The position numbers were made by a program, and so were the translations under genes. Below the pieces are notes generated by a model. The model was not told the DNA's origin, did not search any database, and worked only from the letters and a program-made list of their open reading frames with translations. Shown piece after piece: positions 12,307 through 23,350 of a DNA stretch of 64,000 bases. Each line of letters starts with the position of its first letter. Position 1 is the stretch's first letter. The DNA is taken from contig NC_088783.1 in assembly GCF_958450345.1 (NCBI RefSeq), positions 57,450,395 to 57,514,394 of the forward strand, written 5' to 3'. The DNA is from Calliphora vicina (Eukaryota; Arthropoda; Insecta; Diptera; Calliphoridae).

Positions 12307-14262
12307 GGACAAACTATGATAGATGACAGGATGGGACATACCTCATTTTAAAGGGAAATGAACCAGCATTAGTCACCAACATAGCTCTTTTTCCAAAATT
12401 TCGTCTGACTATTTTTAATATTTTTTTGAAAATTTTCATTTTTCAATGTTGATCCTTGGAACAATTTTCGACAATTCTGGACAAACTAAGATAGATGCCA
12501 GGGTGGGACATACCTCATTTTAAAGGGAAATGAACCTGCATTAGTCACCAACATAGCTCTTTTTCCAAAATTTCGTCTGACTATTTTTAATATTTTTTTG
12601 AAAATTTTCATTTTTCAATGTTGATCCTTGGAACAATTTTCGACAATTCTGGACAAACTAAGATAGATGCCAGGATGGGACATACCTCATTTTAAAGGGA
12701 AATGAACCTGCATTATTCACCAACATAGCTCTTTTTCCAAAATTTCGTCTGACTATTTTTAATATTTTTTTGAAAATTTTCATTTTTCAATGTTGATCCT
12801 CGGAAGATTTTTCGACAATTCTGGACAAACTAAGATAGATGCCAGGGTGGGACATACCTCATTTTAAAGGGAAATGAACCTGCATTAGTCACCAACATAG
12901 CTCTTTTTCCAAAATTTCGTCTGACTATTTTTAATATTTTTTTGAAAATTTTCATTTTTCAATGTTGATCCTTGGAAAAATTTTCGACAATTCTGGACAA
13001 ACTAAGATAGATGCCAGGGTGGGACATACCTCATTTTAAAGGGAAATGAACCAGCATTATTCACCAACATAGCTCTTTTTCCAAAATTTCGTCTGACTAT
13101 TTTTAATATTTTTTTTGAAAATTTTAATTTTTCAATGTTGATCCTCGGAAGAATTTTCGAAAATTGTGGACAAACTAAGATAGATGCCAGGATGGGACAT
13201 ACCTGATTTTAAAGGGAAATGAACCAGCATTATTCACCAACATAGCTCTTTTTCCAAAATTTCGTCTGACTATTTTTAATATTTTTTTGAAAATTTTCAT
13301 TTTTCAATGTTGATCCTTGGAACAATTTTCAACAATTCTGGACAAACTAAGATAGATGCCAGGATGGGACATACCTGATTTTAAAGGGAAATGAACCAGC
13401 ATTATTCACCAACATAGCTCTTTTTCCAAAATTTCGTCTGACTATTTTTAATATTTTTTTGAAAATTTTCATTTTTCAATGTTGATCCTTGGAACAATTT
13501 TCGACAATTCTGGACAAACTAAGATAGATGCCAGGATGGGACATACCTGATTTTAAAGGGAAATGAACCAGCATTAGTCATCAACATAGCTCTTTTTCCA
13601 AAATTTCGTCTGACTATTTTTAATATTTTTTTGAAAATTTTAATTTTTCAATGTTGATCCTCAGAAGAATTTTCGACAATTCTGGACAAACTAAGATAGA
13701 TGCCTGGGTGGGACATACCTCATTTTAAAGGGAAACGAACCAGCATTAGTCGCCAATATAGCTCTTTTTCCAAAATTTCGTCTGACTATTTTTAATATTT
13801 TTTTGAAAATTTTAATTTTTCAATGTTGATCCTCGGAAGATTTTTCGACAATTCTGGACAAACTAAGATAGATACCAGGGTGGGACATACCTCATTTTAA
13901 AGGGAAATGAACCTGCATTAGTCACCAACATAGCTCTTTTTCCAAAATTTCGTCTGACTATTTTTAATATTTTTTTGAAAATTTTCATTTTTCAATGTTG
14001 ATCCTTGGAAAAATTTTCGACAATTCTGGACAAACTAAGATAGATGCCAGGATGGGACATACCTGATTTTAAAGGGAAATGAACCAGCATTATTCACCAA
14101 CATAGCTCTTTTTCCAAAATTTCGTCTGACTATTTTTAATATTTTTTTGAAAATTTTCATTTTTCAATGTTGATCCTTGGAAAAATTTTCAACAATTCTG
14201 GACAAACTAAGATAGATGCCAGGGTGGGACATACCTCATTTTAAAGGGAAATGAACCTGCAT
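12307..14262 (+). repeat. Left-arm 172-bp tandem array (11 units plus partial)
   Basis: Units start at GGACAAACTAAGATAGATGC at 12307, 12479, 12651, 12823 and so on to 14200. Each unit contains GGGACATACCTCATTTTAAA, GGGAAATGAACC and CCAAAATTTCGTCTGACTAT. Units differ by a few substitutions (CAGCATTAGTC vs CTGCATTATTC; CCTTGGAACA vs CCTCGGAAGA), giving recognisable variants shuffled along the array. No coding potential. Confidence 0.9.
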
Positions 14263-16552
14263 TATTTATTTTGGATTTTCAGTAAAAATTTACAGACTTA
14301 ATTATGCAAAGTTTAGTTTTTGTCGTTTTTTTGAGATTTTGAGTGTTAATAGAAGCGAAAAAAACTAATTTTTGGTACATCTGTTTACGTTTGGAGCACA
14401 TTTATATCTGACAAACTCTTGTCAGATTATGCGATGGAACCACTGTAAATAAAAAACGGATCTCACAAGTATTAATTTTTACATACTTCCAATATAAATA
14501 ACAACAAATTTTAATTAATAAAAATTTTGTCCATGTTAATAGAAGCGAAAAAAACTAATTTTTGGTACATCTGTTTACGTTTGGAGCACATTTATATCTG
14601 ACAAACTCTTGTCAGATTATGCGACGGAACCACTGTAAATAAAAAACGGATCTCACAAGTATTAATTTTTACATACTTCCAATATAAATAACAAAAAATT
14701 TTAATTAATAAAAATTTTGATGTGTGTGAAGTTAAATTTCGAAATTTATAACCCTAGACACGAACCAGTTGAGTTAACAGAGTTCTGTTTAAAGGCTAAC
14801 ATAGCACTGTTAAACATTGGAAATCAAGGTAGGTGTATTCAAAATGGAATAATAATCACACGGTTGGACCAAATGGACCACTCACGTTGGAAACGGGAAC
14901 TCATCTCCCGCTTTTTCCAAAAACTAAGTCAAATCATAAATTTCAAACATATTTTTACATTTTTTCGGAATTTTTAAAATTTACTTATAATGGATGGATG
15001 AATCTAAATTCCTGGAAATTGGGAGAAGATGGGCGGATGAATCTTGCTGGAATATTTAGGAAGGGTGTTGGTCTATCATGATCCGTGGTCATAACCTTTA
15101 ACAGTGCGTGTTCTGATAGAGAAATTTAAATTTTTCGGAAATTTAAATTTCTTGGGAGGATGAATCTAAATTTCTTGGAAATGGGAGAAGATGGGCGGAT
15201 GAATCTCTCTGGAATATTTAGGTAACAGTGGTTATGACCACGGACCATGATAGACAAACATCCTATCTATATATTCCAGCAAGATTCATCTGCCCATCTT
15301 CTTCCATTTCCAAGAAATTTAGACTCATCCTCCCAAGAAATTTTAAATTTTCGAAAAATTTAAATTTCTCTATCAGAACTCGCACTGTTAAAGGTTATGA
15401 CCACGGATCATGATAGACCAACACCCTATCTAAATATTCCAGCAAGATTCATCTGCCCATCTTCTCCCATTTCCAAGAAATTTACATTCATCCTCCAAAA
15501 AAAAAAAAAAAATTTCCTAAAAATTTAAATTTCTCTATTAGAACTCGCACTGTTAAAGGTTATGACCACGGATCATGATAGACCAACACCCTATCTAAAT
15601 ATACCAGCAAGATTCATCTGCCCATCTTCTCCCATTTCCAAGAAATTTAGATTCATCCTCCCAAGAAATTTAAATTTCCGAAAAATTTAAATTTCTCTAT
15701 CAGAACACGCACTGTTAAAGGTTATGACCACGGATCATGATAGACCAACACCCTTCCTAAATATTCCAGCAAGATTCATCCGCCCATCTTCTCCCAATTT
15801 CCAGGAATTTAGATTCATCCATCCATTATAAGTAAATTTTAAAAATTCCGAAAAAATGTAAAAATATGTTTGAAATTTATGATTTGACTTAGTTTTTGGA
15901 AAAAGCGGGAGATGAGTTCCCGTTTCCAACGTGAGTGGTCCATTTGGTCCAACCGTGTGATTATTATTCCATTTTGAATACACCTACCTTGATTTCCAAT
16001 GTTTAACAGTGCTATGTTAGCCTTTAAACAGAACTCTGTTAACTCAACTGGTTCGTGTCTAGGGTTATAAATTTCGAAATTTAACTTCACACACATCAAA
16101 ATTTTTATTAATTAAAATTTTTTGTTATTTATATTGGAAGTATGTAAAAATTAATACTTGTGAGATCCGTTTTTTATTTACAGTGGTTCCGTCGCATAAT
16201 CTGACAAGAGTTTGTCAGATATAAATGTGCTCCAAACGTAAACAGATGTACCAAAAATTAGTTTTTTTCGCTTCTATTAACATGGACAAAATTTTTATTA
16301 ATTAAAATTTGTTGTTATTTATATTGGAAGTATGTAAAAATTAATACTTGTGAGATCCGTTTTTTATTTACAGTGGTTCCATCGCATAATCTGACAAGAG
16401 TTTGTCAGATATAAATGTGCTCCAAACGTAAACAGATGTACCAAAAATTAGTTTTTTTCGCTTCTATTAACACTCAAAATCTCAAAAAAACGACAAAAAC
16501 TAAACTTTGCATAATTAAGTCTGTAAATTTTTACTGAAAATCCAAAATAAAT
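14263..16552. repeat. Mirrored core of Foldback element with two inner tandem families
   Basis: From outside in: a duplicated ~189-bp block (14347-14535 and 14536-14720; mirror at 16096-16469) containing GTTAATAGAAGCGAAAAAAA and TCTGACAAACTCTTGTCAGA. Next is a ~365-bp segment (14717-15081) present again in exact inverse at 15735-16099. At the centre is a ~163-bp repeat (CATGATAGACCAACACCCTA; copies near 15246, 15409, 15576 and 15737 on the right, about one unit on the left). The mirrored segment contains an 86-codon open frame on each side with identical translation, but no recognisable domain. It is probably not a working gene. Confidence 0.8.
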
Positions 16553-19500
16553 AATGCAGGTTCATTTCCCTTTAAAATGAGGTATGTCCCATCCTGGCAT
16601 CTATCTTAGTTTGTCCAGAATTGTCGAAAATTGTTCCAAGGATCAACATTGAAAAATGAAAATTTTCAAAAAAATATTAAAAATAGTCAGACGAAATTTT
16701 GGAAAAAGAGCTATGTTGGTGACTAATGCAGGTTCATTTCCCTTTAAAATGAGGTATGTCCCACCCTGGCATCTATCTTAGTTTGTCCAGAATTGTCGAA
16801 AAATCTTCCGAGGATCAACATTGAAAAATTAAAATTTTCAAAAAAATATTAAAAATAGTCAGACGAAATTTTGGAAAAAGAGCTATATTGGTGACTAATG
16901 CTGGTTCGTTTCCCTTTAAAATGAGGTATGTCCCACCCTGGCATCTATCTTAGTTTGTCCACAATTGTCGAAAATTCTTCCGAGGATCAACATTGAAAAA
17001 TTAAAATTTTCAAAAAAATATTAAAAATAGTCAGACGAAATTTTGGAAAAAGAGCTATGTTGATGACTAATGCTGGTTCATTTCCCTTTAAAATCAGGTA
17101 TGTCCCATCCTGGCATCTATCTTAGTTTGTCCACAATTTTCGAAAATTCTTCCGAGGATCAACATTGAAAAATTAAAATTTTCATAAAAATATTAAAAAT
17201 AGTCAGACGAAATTTTGGAAAAAGAGCTATGTTGGTGAATAATGCTGGTTCATTTCCCTTTAAAATGAGGTATGTCCCACCCTGGCATCTATCTTAGTTT
17301 GTCCAGAATTGTCGAAAATTTTTCCAAGGATCAACATTGAAAAATGAAAATTTTCAAAAAAATATTAAAAATAGTCAGACGAAATTTTGGAAAAAGAGCT
17401 ATGTTGGTGAATAATGCAGGTTCATTTCCCTTTAAAAGGAGGTATGTCCCATCCTGGCATCTATCTTAGTTTGTCCAGAATTGTCGAAAAATCTTCCGAG
17501 GATCAACATTGAAAAATTAAAATTTTCAAAAAAATATTAAAAATAGTCAGACGAAATTTTGGAAAAAGAGCTATATTGGTGACTAATGCTGGTTCATTTC
17601 CCTTTAAAATGAGGTATGTCCCACCCTGGCATCTATCTTAGTTTGTCCAGTATTGTCGAAAATTGTTCCAAGATCAACATTGAAAAATGAAAATTTTCAA
17701 AAAAATATTAAAAATAGTCAGACGAAATTTTGGAAAAAGAGCTATGTTGGTGAATAATGCAGGTTCATTTCCCTTTAAAATGAAGTATGTCCCATTCTGG
17801 CATCTATCTTAGTTTGTCCACAATTGTCGAAAATTGTTCCGAGGATCAACATTGAAAAATTAAAATTTTCAAAAAAATATTAAAAATAGTCAGACGAAAT
17901 TTTGGAAAAAGAGCTATGTTGGTGAATAATGCTGGTTCATTTCCCTTTAAAATCAGGTATGTCCTATCCTGGCATCTATCTTAGTTTGTCCACAATTTTC
18001 GAAAATTCTTCCGAGGATCAACATTGAAAAATTAAAATTTTCATAAAAATATTAAAAATAGTCAGACGAAATTTTGGAAAAAGAGCTATGTTGGTGAATA
18101 ATGCTGGTTCATTTCCCTTTAAAAGGAGGTATGTCCCATCCTGGCATCTATCTTAGTTTGTCCAGAATTGTCGAAAAATCTTCCGAGGATCAACATTGAA
18201 AAATTAAAATTTTCAAAAAAATATTAAAAATAGTCAGACGAAATTTTGGAAAAAGAGCTATATTGGTGACTAATGCTGGTTCATTTCCCTTTAAAATGAG
18301 GTATGTCCCACCCTGGCATCTATCTTAGTTTGTCCAGTATTGTCGAAAATTGTTCCAAGGATCAACATTGAAAAATGAAAATTTTCAAAAAAATATTAAA
18401 AATAGTCAGACGAAATTTTGGAAAAAGAGCTATGTTGGTGAATAATGCAGGTTCATTTCCCTTTAAAATGAGGTATGTCCCATCCTGGCATCTATCTTAG
18501 TTTGTCCACAATTGTCGAAAATTCTTCCGAGGATCAACATTGAAAAATTAAAATTTTCAAAAAAATATTAAAAATAGTCAGACGAAATTTTGGAAAAAGA
18601 GCTATGTTGATGACTAATGCTGGTTCATTTCCCTTTAAAATCAGGTATGTCCCATCCTGGCATCTATCTTAGTTTGTCCACAATTTTCGAAAATTCTTCC
18701 GAGGATCAACATTGAAAAATTAAAATTTTCATAAAAATATTAAAAATAGTCAGACGAAATTTTGGAAAAAGAGCTATGTTGGTGAATAATGCTGGTTCAT
18801 TTCCCTTTAAAATGAGGTATGTCCCACCCTGGCATCTATCTTAGTTTGTCCAGAATTGTCGAAAATTTTTCCAAGGATCAACATTGAAAAATGAAAATTT
18901 TCAAAAAAATATTAAAAATAGTCAGACGAAATTTTGGAAAAAGAGCTATGTTGGTGAATAATGCTGGTTCATTTCCCTTTAAAATCAGGTATGTCCCATC
19001 CTGGCATCTATCTTAGTTTGTCCAGAATTGTCGAAAATTTTTCCAAGGATCAACATTGAAAAATGAAAATTTTCAAAAAAATATTAAAAATAGTCAGACG
19101 AAATTTTGGAAAAAGAGCTATGTTGGTGACTAATGCAGGTTCATTTCCCTTTAAAATGAGGTATGTCCCACCCTGGCATCTATCTTAGTTTGTCCAGAAT
19201 TGTCGAAAAATCTTCCGAGGATCAATATTGAAAAATTAAAATTTTCAAAAAAATATTAAAAATAGTCAGACGAAATTTTGGAAAAAGAGCTATATTGGTG
19301 ACTAATGCTGGTTCGTTTCCCTTTAAAATGAGGTATGTCCCACCCAGGCATCTATCTTAGTTTGTCCAGAATTGTCGAAAATTCTTCCGAGGATCAACAT
19401 TGAAAAATTAAAATTTTCAAAAAAATATTAAAAATAGTCAGACGAAATTTTGGAAAAAGAGCTATGTTGATGACTAATGCTGGTTCATTTCCCTTTAAAA

Positions 19501-20228
19501 TCAGGTATGTCCCATCCTGGCATCTATCTTAGTTTGTCCAGAATTGTCGAAAATTGTTCCAAGGATCAACATTGAAAAATGAAAATTTTCAAAAAAATAT
19601 TAAAAATAGTCAGACGAAATTTTGGAAAAAGAGCTATGTTGGTGAATAATGCTGGTTCATTTCCCTTTAAAATCAGGTATGTCCCATCCTGGCATCTATC
19701 TTAGTTTGTCCACAATTTTCGAAAATTTTTCCGAGGATCAACATTGAAAAATTAAAATTTTCAAAAAAAATATTAAAAATAGTCAGACGAAATTTTGGAA
19801 AAAGAGCTATGTTGGTGAATAATGCTGGTTCATTTCCCTTTAAAATGAGGCATGTCCCACCCTGGCATCTATCTTAGTTTGTCCAGAATTGTCGAAAATT
19901 GTTCCAAGGATCAACATTGAAAAATGAAAATTTTCAAAAAAATATTAAAAATAGTCAGACGAAATTTTGGAAAAAGAGCTATGTTGGTGAATAATGCAGG
20001 TTCATTTCCCTTTAAAATGAGGTATGTCCCATCCTGGCATCTATCTTAGTTTGTCCAGAATTGTCGAAAATTGTTCCAAGGATCAACATTGAAAAATGAA
20101 AATTTTCAAAAAAATATTAAAAATAGTCCGACGAAATTTTGGAAAAAGAGCTATGTTGGTGACTAATGCTGGTTCATTTCCCTTTAAAATGAGGTATGTC
20201 CCATCCTGTCATCTATCATAGTTTGTCC
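16553..20228 (-). repeat. Right-arm 172-bp tandem array (~21 units)
   Basis: Reverse-complement units of the left array; the GTCC landmark runs from 16613 to 20225, exactly 21 periods of 172 bp. The same sequence variants occur here. Some multi-unit blocks appear repeated (e.g. the run around 17200-17700 resembles 18050-18400), suggesting expansion by unequal exchange of several units at a time. Confidence 0.9.
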
Positions 20229-20483
20229 ACGAGCTATTTTTAAAAAATATGTATTAAATAGTTTTTAAATATGAGTGTATGTAAGTATTGCAAATATGTC
20301 ACAAAAAACAAAACATATTTGTGAATATGTCCTAAATTGGAAAATATGTCACAAATACTAAAAACGAATTTATAAATATGTAATAACGTAAGGCGTTACG
20401 CCGAAACATATTTGCAAATATGTAATGACGTAAAGTTTTACGTCGAAACATATTTAACTCGGCATATTTATCTTCACTCACTT
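20229..20483 (-). repeat. Outer terminal segment of Foldback element, right arm
   Basis: Reverse complement of 12052-12306 with only scattered differences (e.g. TTGGAAAATA against TATTTGCCAA on the left). It ends TCTTCACTCACTT directly before the 9-bp target duplication. Confidence 0.8.
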
Positions 20484-20492
20484 CTTCATTTG
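20484..20492. repeat. Target site duplication, right copy
   Basis: CTTCATTTG, identical to 12043-12051. Confidence 0.85.
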
Positions 20493-21489
20493 TAAGATAT
20501 TCATTCAATTTTTAATAAAACCTGTTCTTTTCACAGTTATCTTAATAGAAATTATGAAATATTAATTAAATTGTTCCTTATTCCAAAACTATCTACCATT
20601 TGACCCCATAAAGGTTACCCATTTTATAGGTTATTTATTTAATTTAAAATTCTTGTCAGCTTTACCAACAATTTTTGTTTTTCAACTATAATTTCTCAAA
20701 AAAAAATTGGCGCCAAATTAAAATTCAATTTGTTTTACATGTGTTTGCTATTTAATTTGTATAATTATATACAACAAATGTCGGTATGGTACGTTTTTTT
20801 CTGTATTTCTCTATTACGAGTACATTATGTATAATACAGTTGGTTTTTTTTATAATTTTCAATTGAAATTTATATGAATGTACAATACTCTATGTATGTA
20901 TTTGTATTACTTGTGTTAGATGTCAATGAATTCTGCTAATTTGTTTACTAAACCGCGCAGTAGCATTAACTTTATAATTAAAATCATTAAACAAAATAAA
21001 TGTTTAGTAATACACGACTTAGAAGACTCCCTTAACTTGAAAGCATTAAAAATTCAAAAAAAAAAAAAATTTAAAACACATTTTACAAACTCGAAATCAT
21101 GTGTGAATTTTGGATTTTAATTAGCAATGAAATAAAATAATTTATAAATATCTTAATAAGCATTTTTACTAGAATTCAAGTTGAATACAAGTGTAATTCA
21201 AGCCTTGAATTATAGTCAAGCAATAGAATTGTCCAGTAAAAAGGAAACTTAAATTCAAGTCATATGTTTTTTTTTTTGTATAAAAAATATTTAATAACAT
21301 TTGCATTTAAGTCAAATTCCAACAAAATGTGGTTCAAGTGTTTGAATTTTTGGGTTTTCGGTATAGATTAATTTTAGAATGTTTTCATTTAAATATATTT
21401 CAAGGTTTTGAATTTTTATTAAAAAAATTTTCTTTATTTTGTTTAAGAAATTCATATTACAATTTTAAATAAAATGTTTCATTTCTTAA
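20493..21489. other. AT-rich intronic DNA without recognised features
   Basis: A patch near 21160-21250 contains repeated TTCAAG/GAATTCAAG words. Nothing else is supported. Confidence 0.5.
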
Positions 21490-23350
21490 AAAAAAATACA
21501 TTTTTTTATACCTAAAATCTTTTTATATTGAATTTTCAAAAATTCGAATTTGTAAAATGTGTTTTAAACAAATATAATTAATGAAATAATATAAATTTTT
21601 TGAATTTTGAATAAGTTTTAAAAAAAATCGTTTTTTTATAAGAATTGCTCGAATTCATACAAAATTTGAAATAAGAAATTCTCAATTTCTTACAAATTTT
21701 AAAATATTTTCGAAAAACCGAACTTTATTCAAAATTTAAAATGTAAAATTTTTTATTTCTTTTAAAATTTTACAATTATAATAAAAAAAAATTAAATTTT
21801 CCACAAATTCTCACATTTTGTAGAATTTTCAAACTTAATTTCAAAATTGTAAAAGTAAAATTTTTGTAAAATTTTTTATTTCTTTAAAAATTTAACAATT
21901 ATATAAAAAAAATTTAAATTTTCCACAAATTCTCACATTTTGTAGAATTTTCAAACTTAATTTCGAAATTGTAAAAGTGAAAAAAAAATAAAAATTTTAA
22001 TATTTATTTTTAAATTTCTACATATTCTATCATTTTAAAGAATTTTCGAAAATTCAAACTTAATTTCGAAATTTTAAAGTTTCCAAATTTTTAAATTTTC
22101 TTTTAAAATTTTACAACTAAAATAAGAAATTCTAAATTTTCTTCAAAATTCCAACATTTTATAGCATTATCGAAAATTCGAACATAATTTCGAAATTGTA
22201 AATGTAAACCAAAAATAAAAATTTTAATATTTCTTTTTAAATTTTACAATTAAAATAAAAAATTCTCAATTTTCTACAAAATTCGAAAATTTTATAGGAT
22301 TTTCGAAAATTCGAACTTAATTTCGAAATGTAAAAATAAACAAAAAATCAAAATTAAAATAAGAAATTCTCAATTTTCTACATATTCTAACATTTTCAAA
22401 AATTCGAACTTAATTTCGAAATTTTAAAGTTTCCAAATTTTAAAATTTTACAATTAAAATAAGAAATTCTCTATTTTCTACATATTTTATCATTTTGTAA
22501 AATTTTCGAAAATTCGTTAATTTCGAAATTGTAAAAATAAATAAAAAATAAAAATTTTAATATTTTTTTTAAAATTTTACAATTTAGATAAAAAATTCTA
22601 AATTTTCTACAAATTCTAACATTTTATGCATTTTCGAAAATTCGAACTTAATTTCGAAATTTTTAAAAAAAAATTTTTTACAATTAAAAAATTCTCAATT
22701 TTCTAAAATTTAAATTTTTTTACAATTTTCAAAAGTTCGAATTTAAAATTTTAAAATCTATGAAATTTTCTTTGAAACTACACACACTAGAATTAGAAAT
22801 TCTTAATTTTCCAAAAATTTTAATATGTTATAAAATAAAATGTTGCATATTTTCGAATTTCTTTATTAGAAGAAAGTTAGTTGAATAATTTCGAATTTTC
22901 GAAATTATGTAGTACATATAATTAAAAATTTTATTGGAATTTTGAATTTTTTTATAATTGTTTTTAAATTTTAAAAGAAATTAATAAATTTTATATACAT
23001 ATTTTTTAAATTTTTTTTAAATTTCGAATTTTTGAAAAATCTTTAAAATTTCCATGTTAGTAAAAATTTGTTTAGGCATTTCTAAAACTTGAAAAAATTA
23101 AAAATTTTATGTGAATTTTGAAATTTTATTAGTATAATTGGTTTTACAGTAAGAAATTAATAAATATTTAATATTTTTTAAATTCGAAATTTTCGAAAAT
23201 CTTTTTTTTTAAATATTTATAATTAAAAATTGTATGTGAATTTTGAAATTTGTTTATAATTGGTTTTATTGTAACAAAAACTAATAAATTGTAAATTTTT
23301 TAAATTTGAAATTTATGAAAATCTTAAAAATTTTCCAAGTTATTAAAAAT
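21490..23350 (-). repeat. ~122-bp TTCGAA satellite-like array D, inverted relative to array C
   Basis: Units read as the reverse complement of array C: AATTTTCTACAAATTCTAAC, then a GAAAATTCGAACTTAATTTCGAAATT core (variants). Landmark TTTTCCACAAATTCTCAC occurs at 21797 and 21919 (122 bp), with further copies near 22015, 22138, 22268, 22375, 22475 and 22600. The array decays to plain A/T sequence after about 22.8 kb. Confidence 0.7.

Larger units (their letters stand above)
12052..20483. mobile_element. Foldback-like transposon, 8.4 kb, non-autonomous
   Basis: The element starts AAGTGAGTGAAGATAAATAT and ends with the reverse complement. It is flanked by a perfect 9-bp direct repeat, CTTCATTTG. 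Each arm consists of a ~255-bp outer segment, an array of ~172-bp tandem repeats, and an inner segment; the arms are reverse complements. The left array has 11 units plus a partial, the right about 21. Inner mirror pairs sum to about 30816 and the termini to 32535; the difference of 1719 equals ten extra 172-bp units on the right. No transposase reading frame is present. Long inverted repeats made of internal tandem repeats plus a 9-bp duplication are the definition of the Drosophila Foldback (FB) group; membership is inferred from structure, not homology. The near-identity of the arms suggests recent activity or gene conversion. Confidence 0.85.

Noticed and set aside
14717..16099. Two 86-codon ORFs as real duplicated genes
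   Set aside because: They are inverted copies within a transposon core with no recognised domain; kept only as a question about captured sequence.
12307..20228. CRISPR-like or centromeric satellite array
   Set aside because: Units are full-length tandem repeats without unique spacers, arranged as inverted arms with unique termini and a 9-bp target duplication, so a Foldback-type element explains them.
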